Shown here: one piece after another, positions 35,910-46,339 of the stretch | Layout of the letters: every line of letters begins with the position of its first letter | Position numbering within the stretch: position 1 is the stretch's first letter | From: Vermamoeba vermiformis | Taxonomy: Eukaryota > Tubulinea > Echinamoebida | Reading direction: 5' to 3' | DNA: 64,000 nt | Assembly: GCA_045837725.1 (NCBI GenBank) | Contig: JBEWZL010000152.1 | Coordinates: forward strand, 248,001-312,000 | Notes under the pieces: generated by a model | What the model saw: only the letters and a program-made list of their open reading frames with translations | Database searches by the model: none | What the model was told of the DNA's origin: nothing | Program-made: the position numbers and the translations under genes

Positions 35910-36003
35910 TACGCAATTTTATTCTCTTGTGGTCGTTAAATGAAAAAAATAATGACAAGATCGGGATCGAGAACTCAACAATATTAATTCGCCAAAAAAG
36001 GAT
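35910..36003. promoter_or_regulatory. 94-bp divergent promoter, nucleoporin / PPP1R11
   Basis: The start codons of the nucleoporin (minus, 35909) and the PP1 inhibitor (plus, 36004) are only 94 bp apart, so both promoters and 5' UTRs must share this AT-rich stretch. Confidence 0.7.
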
Positions 36004-36589
36004 ATGAGCACCACACCCCTAACTACTTCAACATCTACTATAGTCCTTACATCGGACAATAACCCCGTAGTCAAGCTGCGGAAGAAGAAATCAGTAAAGT
36101 GGGAAGAAAATGTAATTGACAATGAAAATATGAACAAAAAAAAGTCTAAAAGTACGTATTAATTATTGATATTACGGACAGATATTTTAAGCACGTAATA
36201 ATGCTTGCCAACCAAGTTTCAGATGTACTTTTTTTCTCAATTTAATAGTAATTCGCTGTAATCCCGTCTCTCTCGTGAAATATCAATACTATATGCAATA
36301 ATGAATAATTAATACGGAAATATTCAAATCCAATGGCGGGAAAAAGAATCAGATCTCTAGCAGGATTATTTCATGAACGCCCAATGCGCTTAACACACGT
36401 GTAGCTTCATATTGGCAGGGTATTAATATAATTATACCAGAGTGTTGTATATTCGAGAAACAAAGAGCTTTTGACGAGAGTTCGAGCGACTCGTCGGATT
36501 CAGAAGACGAGCACCACGAGCATTGCGATCACTGCCACCACGATGACGAGAACAACGAACCATTGGACTCTAATAGTAACCAACAATAA
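36004..36589 (+). CDS. PPP1R11: PP1 regulatory inhibitor subunit 11 (inhibitor-3/Ypi1)
   Basis: Two exons (36004-36151, 36441-36589) join in phase 1 to 98 aa. The conserved core is present: VKLRKKKSVKWEENVIDNEN then KKKSKKCCIFEKQRAFDESS, matching the family (RK.V.W....DNE.M..K.SK.CCIYEK...F.ES). KSVKW is the RVxF-like PP1 docking motif and CCIF belongs to the second PP1-binding site. The acidic/His-rich end (EDEHHEHCDHCHHDDE) also fits inhibitor-3. It inhibits and shapes nuclear protein phosphatase 1. The intron (289 nt) is longer than most here. Confidence 0.93.
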
Positions 36590-36708
36590 TATAGCAATGT
36601 TATGTACATATTTGAATGTAAAAACTCTTTCGAATTTTTGAAGCACCGGCGCAAACGATAAAATATTTCCTTCGTGAATTTGAACCAGATCTGGTGACCA
36701 CAATAACC

Positions 36709-37953
36709 ATGGAATATCAACCATTAGCAACGTTTGAACACTGGCCTGATTTGCCTTCTGATATTCAGCAAGACATCCTGCTGAAGTTGACGATCAAAGA
36801 TTTGCTTAGCTTCACTTCCTGCAGCAAATCACTGCTCGAAAAAATTAACAACAATAATTTATTATGGCGCACGTTGTATAATCAAAGAGCTGGAGCAAAC
36901 GATTTGAAAGCCAGTAACAATAATTCTGACTGGAAAAGACGCTTTCAAGAAATGTTTGAGAAGGTAAGATGATACTATATATGACCAATATTAGAATATA
37001 TTTTCAGATTTTTCTAATGCTAAAATCGAATTTCTGTTTGGGATCCGAACTTAGAATTCCACTTTTTAGGCACATCTTTGGACCTGCACTATATGCAAGG
37101 GCTTCCCTATCGCTAGCTATGCCTACAAATGCTGGTATTGCGAGGATTTCACGTGCTGCCAGACTTGTTATGAAAAACACGGTCATTTCAAAAATCACGT
37201 GCTGCTCAAGTACTACAATCGATTGGGCGGCAAGAGGATCAATTATAAGGTCGATAATCACGATAAAGACGATATTGTCAAGCCGAAGTGCGCTAAATGT
37301 ACTGTAGACTTGCTATATCCGACGAACAGAAGTGCTACGGATCGGCAGATCTACCTCTGTGACACGTGCTTGAAAGATCCAGAATACGCGAATCAAACTA
37401 TCTATCGTGTAGTAAATGCCGAGGTCGAGCTCGATAAGGACATGGAGGATGCGACAATTAACTGCATCGAGTGTCAGAATCGGTACCAAGTGGCCCCTGG
37501 CGCGGATGATTGGCCGCACCTTTGCTTGACCTGCAGAACGCCCTACAGCACCGGTGAGTTGTGCGCCAAGTGCTACTCGCTGAGTGCCGTTAAGGACAAG
37601 CACCAAGGCCACAACATCGTGCCAAGGCCAGCCCCGAACTACCACGCGTGTTTGTGTGATATTTGCAGATGGAGCATGCGGTATGGCGTGCGCTACAGAT
37701 GCTCGGTAAGTCGATTCGCTCAATACCAAACTACTTACTTGGCTTATGCTCAACTGTCTTATAGGTGTGCTACGACTACGACTTTTGCCAGACTTGTGAA
37801 CCACTTGCCATCGAGCACTTTGAAGGCACGCACCCCATGATGGTCATCCATCAGCAGCCTCAGCGCAGACACGTCCAGTGGTGCCGTGGCGATGAAGAGT
37901 CAGACTTAGGGTCTGACTATGAGTCCATGGGCGAGATCATGTACACGGACTAG
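36709..37953 (+). CDS. F-box protein with ZZ-type zinc fingers
   Basis: Three exons (36709-36963, 37070-37705, 37765-37953), all phase 0, 359 aa. The F-box lies at residues about 13-55: WPDLPSDIQQDILLKLTIKD ... LLWRTLY. Then a ZZ-type finger: WTCTICKGFPIASYAYKCWY followed by CEDFTCCQTCYEKHGHFKNH. Cys-rich segments CAKC...CDTCL, CIECQNRY...CLTC and CAKCY follow, then a second ZZ: CDICRWSMRYGVRYRC/CYDYDFCQTCE...HFEGTHPM. The F-box should recruit Skp1/cullin; ZZ fingers bind proteins such as histone tails or N-degrons. The combination suggests a substrate receptor of an SCF ligase. The C-terminus is acidic. ATG 36709 is the first in frame. Confidence 0.82.
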
Positions 37954-38334
37954 ACCAATGAGCCACCAGTAAAATGATTCGGAATGTTTAGTATGTACGA
38001 TACAATCATAATTTGTGACCGGATTAATGTTACTTGTGCAATAAAGCTCGTCTACGTACCGAAAAGAATGTGCGGAAAGCTTGCGAACGGAGTTTTTATG
38101 ACACTTGATCCGATCGGTAAAAGTACTTAGCGAACGGACAACCGGCGCCTTAAACATTGTATTTTGCCTCCAGAATGACAATAGAACGCTATTCGACTGT
38201 ATATAATCATAATTGCTCCGCAAGGAGACGGAGCTCCGAAACGGAATTTTGGGTTGGGTCCCGCTTCTTCCTTTTCTTGGTTACCTTTTTAATGTGTGCA
38301 TATCTGTTAACACAATAACACAAATTAACACTAA
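37954..38334. other. Intergenic
   Basis: 381 bp between two plus-strand genes: the 3' UTR of the F-box/ZZ gene and the promoter of the membrane protein. An antisense open frame (37906-38223) partly overlaps coding sequence and has no known features. No repeat or RNA gene was seen. Confidence 0.5.
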
Positions 38335-39609
38335 ATGTCGAATTGGGTAGCATTTGCAGTGATGGGCGTGCTGTTCGGTAAGATTCGACAGGATGTCTTA
38401 AACAGCCAAGCAGAGGAACCTGTTAACTGACGTCGATTAAAGCTAAATATTTATAATAATATTTGACGGTAATAAAAGTACTTAATGGCCTTGTTATTAT
38501 AATTTTAGTGCCCAATCTGATTTTAATTTTAAATTAGGCATGGTCATGGTCGACTTACAGTTCGATCACTATTCAATTATTGATGCCAACCCAACAGAGC
38601 AACAAATCAAATCAGCGATATCTTATTATCAGAACATTGAACTGCAACCATTACCTTACAACGCAATTATACCCGGTTTGATCCTTATCTTCGCGATTGA
38701 TTTTGCTATTCGATTGGCCAAACATAAGCGCTTACCTGATTTTATTACCTTATGTAAGTAATATTAAGACCAAGATCATTTCAAAACAAATATCGGCACG
38801 ATTGAAATCCGATCTAAAAAATTCTTAACCTCGCTTCACTATTTGCCTCTTGCTTATTCTATGATTGAATATGATCTAATCGTATTAATTAATTGTATTA
38901 TAGTCCTTTTGATCGCTGCTGTTGGATCTTTCGCCGTTACTTTGATGACACGCGCCAAATTGGTAGAATCGACTGATTACAAACAGCAAAAAGAGCTCGT
39001 TAAAGTAGTTGGTAAGCACCATAATCACCTATTATGCTCAAACGCCGTTCAAAGTTGAAGTTTTAATGTCACTTATATTTTTAATAGAGCATTTATCGAT
39101 ATCCATTTTTCAATATCGATATCGATCCATTTGCTACTTTGATATCGATAAATATCGATTCAGCAGGGTCTATATTAAAAATTTAGCTGCGTCGCGCAAG
39201 CGCGACGCAATATAATATAGATAGTGTATAAACACATATATTTCATATACTATGGAGGGGCCTGAAAAAGAAGGGCTGTATGCTCTTACAAACAAGCATT
39301 ACCTCACTCAGGCTTACTGCTAAGGAGTGCCCCCTCTCCCTGCTATTTAAGTGAAACGATATTTTTGATATCAAACACAATATCGATATCGGACACCCTG
39401 ATATCGATATCGATATATCGATACTTTAGCAATGCACTAATTTTTAAAACTGGATTTGTAAAGGTTACTATAGGACTAATTAATCTTCTATAGCTTACTC
39501 GCATACTCCACAAATCGTTTTGATCCCTATTGGAATTATTCTTCAATTGTGGTCGCAGAAACTTGGTTACGCAGCAAAAGCTACTGCAGATCAGAAGAAA
39601 CGTGCTTAA
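38335..39609 (+). CDS. Four-TM membrane protein, Shr3-like ER chaperone candidate
   Basis: Exons 38335-38377, 38538-38753, 38904-39011 and 39494-39609 join in frame to 160 aa. Four hydrophobic helices are evident: NWVAFAVMGVLFGMVMV, IIPGLILIFAIDFAIRLA, FITLFLLIAAVGSFAVTLM and QIVLIPIGIILQLWSQ. A loop after the first helix reads FDHYSIIDANP..QIKSAISYYQ, and the tail ends in KK-containing TADQKKRA (possible ER retrieval). Size, topology and the D-H loop recall the Shr3 packaging chaperone for amino acid permeases; this is a weak match. An alternative acceptor at 38773 also keeps the frame but adds an AT-rich, less plausible segment. The last intron carries a palindromic element. Confidence 0.6.
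39085..39430. mobile_element. ATCGAT-rich palindromic element in an intron (MITE-like)
   Basis: The 482-nt intron 39012-39493 holds blocks of overlapping ATCGATATCGAT at about 39090-39160 and again, inverted, at about 39355-39425. A perfect GC hairpin (TGCGTCGCGC-AA-GCGCGACGCA, 39188-39209) lies between them. Such paired palindromic ends around a non-coding core suggest a miniature inverted-repeat element; no transposase is present and no target duplication was identified. Confidence 0.45.
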
Positions 39610-40117
39610 ACACTTCTCATGCTTGCGTACGTAAGCCTATTGTTTAATTTGTTAAGTAAACCTCAGCTAGCATTATAAAATAATGAACGGTACGTTTTTC
39701 GTCAACTTCTTTAAAGCGACCTGAGGAGAACCTGAAAGGACCATGATACTCGGCATTAAGAGTAGAAGGTGAAAAGAGAGAGGCACAATATAAAGCTCTA
39801 CCCCGCATACTTGGCCTATCACAACATAGCATACCAAAACAAAATGACAGTGTCAAAATCAAAATGTCAAAGTCCGCATTAATTGTACGAATTCATCAGA
39901 GTCTATAATTGCTGTGAATGGCTTCATACATATGACTGAAGATTTATCTAAACTTCGTGTGAGTTGGGTTCTATCTTGTAACTCCTTATCTGACCTCGAA
40001 AGAACCTACAGCAACACCAAATTTATGCGTAATAATGTTTCAAGCGCTGATCTAATAATATGATTATTTTATTACATGACATGATGTTAAGCGCTTGAAA
40101 CATTAAGGCAATTATTT
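39610..40117. other. Intergenic with a perfect 16-bp inverted repeat
   Basis: 508 bp between convergent genes. No supported ORF. TAATGTTTCAAGCGCT (40033-40048) has its exact reverse complement at 40090-40105, separated by 41 nt, just past the stop codon of the minus-strand gene. Confidence 0.7.
40033..40105. repeat. 16-bp perfect inverted repeat, 41-nt AT-rich spacer
   Basis: The arms at 40033-40048 and 40090-40105 are exact complements. It sits 13 nt beyond the TAA of the calpain-III/VCA gene, so it would form a stem-loop in that gene's 3' UTR. It may instead be a tiny foldback transposon relic. Confidence 0.85.
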
Positions 40118-43100
40118 TTAATCTTCCCATTCTTGTTCCCAATCGTCTTCTTTCTCGTTCTTCCAGTCCTCGCCTTCAATGGCCATTCTTCGCGCAACAA
40201 TTTGTTCCATGCCCCAAGTGTTTGACGGCGCAGCTTTAGGCTTCTCGATCGGTCGATCCGACACTTTCTTCAAGTTGAATTTTCCTCCCTTAATAGCGTT
40301 CATAGTCTCAGCTTGAACGTCGATATTAGCAGGCTTCTTTGGAACGTTATCGACCTTCTTAAGACGAGCTAAGCCAGATCCAAGTTCCGCGATCAGATCT
40401 CCTCCAGAGGCACCTTGATCCGATGATCCAGAGTCAGTAACTGTCACCTTAGGAGCCTTTTCGGTCTTGAGCATAGGAGGAGGTGGTGGCGGGGCAGAAG
40501 GACTAACATTATCGTTAGTATACATTATCCTATGAAAAGTTTTTGCGTGTCAAAGTACGTACCCTCCGATAGGTGGTGGTGGCGGAGCAACTGGTGCGGG
40601 AGCATCAACGGCCGCTGATTAACGTTCATTAGTACCTCGATGATAGATTGATTGAATAAATGTCAAAACTTACGCTCTTCATTGTACTGCGCACTTGACA
40701 CTTCGACAGCACGAGGCGTGAGTGGCACTGGGTCATCACCATTGGCAGTGGCCACGAGTGCCATCAAGAACTTCTCAACTGACACGTGTACGTTATCGAC
40801 GTAAGGCTCAAGAATATCCAACACGCCCAAACCCTAAAGAAGTGCATATTAGACACGTGTCAAGTGTCACTTTACATGCGCTAAAACATACGTCAATGAA
40901 GTACTTCAAGTCTTTGCAAGCGTTCAAGCAAGTGTCAACGCGAGCACGAATTCGGTTGACAAGGATTTCAGGGCTAATGCGTTGGTTTTGGAACTCTTCA
41001 ATGTTGACAGATTGAGGGGTTTCGCTTAACTCGACGAACTTCAAGGACTACACAACGACCGTTAGTATTCCAATTCAGTTACGTTTATATCTCATTTAAT
41101 ACTTACCTCGGGGTCACCAATGACTGACAATTGATAGTCCAAGTAGACATCGGGGTAGAAAGTTGAAGGCGTGATAACATATGGGTACGGGCTAGGATCA
41201 AAGTCAACGACGCAACTCACTACAAAGCAATTAGATTAGCATGAATCCATTGATAATATGATGCCTTCGTGCTACTCACCGTCACGAGACTGTTCGAAGT
41301 TGGCCTTGGCAATCAAGTCTGCAGAGTCAGTAGTCTTGGGCAAGCCGTTCTCATCACTGTTTGTGACGTAGAAACCAACAGCTGCGTATTCGTCGGGATT
41401 GGCAACTTCAACGTTAGGCGATTGCACGAGTACAATGCACAGCCTACGCAAGAGTTAGTTTACGAATGACACTTTGACACGATCAATGTTCAACACGTAC
41501 TTGACGGGTTGTTTAACGAGCAAGAAATAACGAGGGTTAGTCAACCAGCGCTCGTGATCGTTGATGCAACCACCAGCTGATTTAGCGTCCCATTTGCCCT
41601 ATGAACAAAGGTGTTAGCAATCGCGGCACGTGACGGTACCTTTAAGATAATGAGGTCCTTACCAATTTAGTCAAGAAGGCTTGCTCGATAGCGTTCATCT
41701 TAACAGCGGGGGTCTCGCTGTAGACAGTCACAGTGAACGGTGACTCTTGGCCAGGAGCAAATGTTGAAGTGACAATGTTGTAGTCACCGGGCTCAGCGTC
41801 AAAATTGACGAGAACTTCGCTGCCCTTTCTGAAAGCACCCTTCTTGATGATGTCTTTAGGCTCCATCTCAACGGTACGACCTCCATCAACTACAAAAAAT
41901 CAAAAGTTAGCGTCAAGTTGCTGTTGGACACCGCCGAACTCGTCACTTACAAGGTGCTTTGACGAGGTAGAAACCAATGCTGAGATCGTTCTTCTCCTTG
42001 TCTTTGTCCTTCTTGTCCTTGTCCTTTGATTTCTCCTTGACAGGCACGCTCACTGACAACCAAGCGTTGCCGCGTTCTCTAAATTGCAAGCTGAATTGCG
42101 GGTTGTTACGCCATGTGGAATGGTTCAAACAGCCACCAGCAGTGATGCCTTTCCACTCTCCCTTAGCCTCAACAGTAGTGAAGATATCGGGCAATGGCGT
42201 TAATGTCACGACTTCAGTGAAATCTCCGGGGAACTTGGAGAAGATCGAGAAGCTGAAGTTAGCTTCTTGGCCTGGCTTAAATGTGCAAGGCACGACGATA
42301 TAACCGTTCTCGTTAGGCTCAAAGTGTTGAGTCAAGATCACTATAAAGATAACAGGTTAATACGTAGCAATGTTAAAAAGATCCGGATCCAATCTGATCT
42401 ACTCTACAGTACGTACTGTCACGAATGGTAGCAAATCCAGCCTTAGCGACAATGTCATCCTTAGTCACAGTCAATCTGCGCTTGCCTGAGCCTTTAACGA
42501 TGTAAAAACCGATCGATTGGAACTTGCCACCAGCGCCTTCAGATTGACGCAGACGGAAGTCGAGATCAATGGGTTGATTGACAGTCATCAAGAACTGCGG
42601 GTTATTGCGCCACGTGAAAGGATGGTTCAAACAGCCTCCTGCTGTCTTGCCCTTCCATTCACCTTGCACGGAGAGTTCCTTAGCATTGGTCAACTCGTCC
42701 ATTTGGATGTCCTTAGTGCTCCACAAGTACAAAGTGAAACTCGATTCCCTGTGAAATAAGGGAATTAATGACTATAGCTAAGGGATGATAGGCGATATAA
42801 TGATATTTTCAAGGTTGCAAGCTGGATCCAAGTTAATGAAACTTACTTGGCAGGATCGAAAGTACACGGGACGACAACATATTTGCCAGGAGTTAATTCG
42901 ATTTCAGCACCGCCTATATTGAATGTTAAGTCAGTACTTTACCGTTCGTTCTAACTGAATATCTCCATTAAATTTGCCAAATTTAGCTTTTTCAATTGAA
43001 AGATATTGTAAATGCTTGAAAGTTTCAGAAAAGGCGTCGGTATTAAACTTACAATCGGTAGGACTAGCGAACTTTCCCTTAAGAATAATGTCGTCATTCT

Positions 43101-46100
43101 TGACTGTAATCAACTTCTGCGTTGCGCCTTCAGTTTTAATGATGTAGAACGAGATCGGATCGAAATCTTCTTCCTCTTCTTGCAAAAGTAAGGCATCGAG
43201 CTTAGTCTTGTCCTGTACTGTAAGCAAGTATTGAGGATTGTTTAAGAACGTTGCGTAGTTCTTGCATCCACCGGCAGTTTCTTCTTTCCATTCACCCTGG
43301 ATTGCAAGTTACGCTGTTAATTAATGCACATAGATGTGTATTAAAAATTATTACTGAAATCCCGTATCAATTCAATTGAATTGTGAGTCACAAACGTAAA
43401 TCGGTGGAGATCCGAACATTTCTAAAATTAGCGAGATCCAACCAGATTTTTTTAAAAAGTGCGCCAAATTATTTGTGCACAATTAATTAAGCAATAAGAT
43501 TTGCTACTTGCCTTAATAACATGAGAGTTCCATTCGTGTTCTTTGCCGTTTCTTTGAAGCGTGACATCGCTGCTCGCGACCACACTCAAAGTGAAACCTT
43601 TTTCCTCACCAGGAGTGAACGTGCACGGTAATATGACGTAAGGGGCTTTAGTAGGTGCCAACGAGATTTCAAGGGTGGCTATAGAAATACATAAATTAAT
43701 TATCAAACTGTTTGTGTACTGTCGCGGATGTGACACTTGCCTTTCGCCGTGTTCGTGAACGATGCTTTGGCTTCAATGAAATCCTCGGGATCCTCTCCGA
43801 GATATACAACTTGCTTGTCTAAACAACAATGATTTAGTTTCGCTTCACTGAAGGCGGATTTGAATCCCGCCAGACAGATTCAGAAACTTACTTGCGTGCT
43901 TCGGCTTAATAACGTAGAAGCCAATGGAAGAGAAGTTGTTCTTGCCTTCTTGCGTCAAAGTAATGACGATTTTAGTCTGTTGCTTGACGGTCAAGAAGTA
44001 TTGGGGATTGTTGCGCCACGACTGGTGATTGAAGCAGCCACCAGCACTCTTGCCCTTCCATTGACCTTGCATAACGATGTCTGAGCCAGTAAAAGGACCA
44101 ACATCTTCAACGAAAGCATCACCGCCTTCTCTGCGAGGAGTCACCAAGGAAGGACGAGGAGATTTGGCACCAGATGCGGCGAGTTGGGACTTGAGCGATT
44201 CAACTAGCTTAGTGAGCTCATCGACTTGTTGTTGTGATGCCGCGTATTTGGCGGTCAATTCTTCGACTTTCTTAGTATCTGCAGCTGAGGATTCGGATCT
44301 GTCTCTTCGCGAGGATCTTTTCCTTCTTATCGCGGCTAGATTTGTCTTTATCTATGCATAACCGATTTAAGTACTTCTGACTTAAATAAAATCAAGCAAT
44401 ATACTTCTCTCAAAGAGAATTGAAAAATAATTCAGATCGCGTGTACTGGCCTTCAAACGATCTCTAATCCAATATGTATTTCCGCAATTAAATGACTTAC
44501 GCTTTTCCTTCTTCTCTGGGTCCTTGGAAGAAGCTGCAGGCTCGTCCTTGGGCTTATCAGTGGCTGCAGTAGCGGCGTACGCATCCAAGCTGATCTTAGG
44601 GCGGGTTGACGGACGAGGAGGCAGGTCAGGCTTAGCAGCAGGAGCTGTTACCTCGGGCTTGACTTCTTCTTTAGGCTCAGGTTCATCGGCTAAGCAATTT
44701 AAAATAAGGTTAAGAAGGTTAGCGAAGTAAGATCCACGTCGATCAAAAAATTAATTGTACTTGTCCGACCTAATAAGGCCAAATGAGATATGTGGTTGTA
44801 AATCGATGGAAGGATGTATAATATGTATATTACTTACCTCGACCAGGAACACGGATCTTCTTGTTGGTGTAAACGTTGAACTTGAACTTAGCCTCATTAG
44901 CAGGCTCAAAAGTGCATCCAATAATCGAGTAGTGACCAGGCTCCAAGTCACCGCGAACATTAGATTCACTAGTATCCTCGAATTGAGACTTCAAGATGAT
45001 ATTCTTTGACAAGATCTTGGTCACGTCATTCGCATCTGGTTCAAAAAGAGAGTCGATGAGCCATTAATATTCAATCGTAATAATATATATGTTTAATAAC
45101 GATATTTAGCTTATGAGCGCCACAAATTAGCCAACCGAATGAAAAGATTTTGAAATGAATTATGAAGCGACAAAATTTCCATGTAGCACGTAAATGGTTA
45201 ATACAAAGGTTGAAATATTATATCATAGTATATCGTACCTTCAGCCTTCAATACATAAATACCGAGCTGATTGAAGTCTTCCTTTTGAGTTTGAGACAGC
45301 ACGAAAATAGCGTGAGTTGGTTCTAAGACTTCGATATGGAATTGAGGGTTGTACTTGAACGTAGAATGATTTTTGCAGCCTCCTGCACGAGCACCGGCCC
45401 ATTCGCCCTATTATAATTAATTATTAGAAGGCACGATGGTCGGGAGATGAAAATATTTGTTACGGAATATCAGGTATTTTATCGTAAGCATTTAAAAATA
45501 TTATGAAGCGCCGTATAATACTATTTTCTTGAAATTGCAATGTAATTCACAATGATAAGCGTAATTTTATGCAGAGTCTAGGTAGTTACGAAGCTGTTAA
45601 ATTCGTATAGTGATACTTACCTCGAATTCGGTATCTCTATAATCTTTTTTAGCATCCAAATCCGTAAGAGTACCAGCAGTAGTGGTCAATTTGAAATTGC
45701 CACTCGTTTTGGGATCGAAAATGCAAGGGACGACGTTATAAAGGCCAGCCTCCAAATCAAAAGCAGAAGATACTATTAAAAAGGATATTGAGCAAATGTT
45801 CGCGATTAAAAGAGTTAACTGACATGATCTGGCTCAAAATTTAAATTTCAAATATTATTTTTAATATTTTACCTGTCTTCATGCTCTTGAAACCACTCTT
45901 GCCAACTTGAGCATCCTTCAAAATACTTCGTTTGCCGTCTACAAAAAATTAATCAATAATTATGGACCCAAAATATGAAAAGATTACGTCAAGATTTTTG
46001 ATATCAACCAACAAATATCTGCAGTGGAAATTAGGCAATAAATTAAATTATAATAATACGATTATTATTTTGCTAATTATAAATACAAACCTTCGGATTT

Positions 46101-46339
46101 CAAGACATAAAAGCCGATGTGGTTGTCCTCTTGCTGCGTCAGTTCCAAAGTTACTTTTGCCTTAGAAGACAGATTCAATACGAACTGTGGGTTGTTTCTC
46201 CACGTAGGGTGATTGAAACAACCGCCAGCAGTACGACCCTTCCAAGATCCCTAGATGAAGCACGTTGTCAATACCTACACCTCTTATAACCCCGTTTGCA
46301 CGTGCAATTATTATGATAGTATACCTTAACTTCAGTCAT
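40118..46339 (-). CDS. Seven calpain-III domains + polyproline + WH2-WH2-C-A actin nucleation module
   Basis: A many-exon gene from ATG 46339 (MTEVK) to TAA 40118-40120. Seven copies of the calpain domain III core are read in order: SWKGRTAGGCFNHPTWRNNP, EWAGARAGGCKNHSTFKYNP, QWKGKSAGGCFNHQSWRNNP, EWKEETAGGCKNYATFLNNP, EWKGKTAGGCLNHPFTWRNN, EWKGITAGGCLNHSTWRNNP and KWDAKSAGGCINDHERWLTN. There is no Cys-protease domain. A Lys/Glu/Pro linker and coiled coil (QQQVDELTKLVESLKSQLA) lie between copies 2 and 3. After copy 7 comes a helical stretch, two polyproline runs, WH2-like GGDLIAELGSGLARLKKVD, a second AETMNAIKGGKFNLKKV, a helix MEQIVARRMAIEGED and the acidic end EDDWEQEWED. That order equals the WH2-WH2-C-A tail of N-WASP, which binds actin and activates Arp2/3. 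The domain III repeats may bind phospholipid or Ca2+. Function inferred. Confidence 0.8.

Noticed and set aside
38775-38903. Extra exon segment in the Shr3-like gene
   Set aside because: The frame stays open, but the stretch is AT-rich and breaks the four-helix pattern; the acceptor at 38902-38903 is better.
43850-43890. T-arm-like GGATTTGAATCCCGCC suggesting a tRNA
   Set aside because: No A-box, anticodon arm or acceptor stem can be folded around it; it lies in an intron of the calpain-III gene and is best seen as chance.
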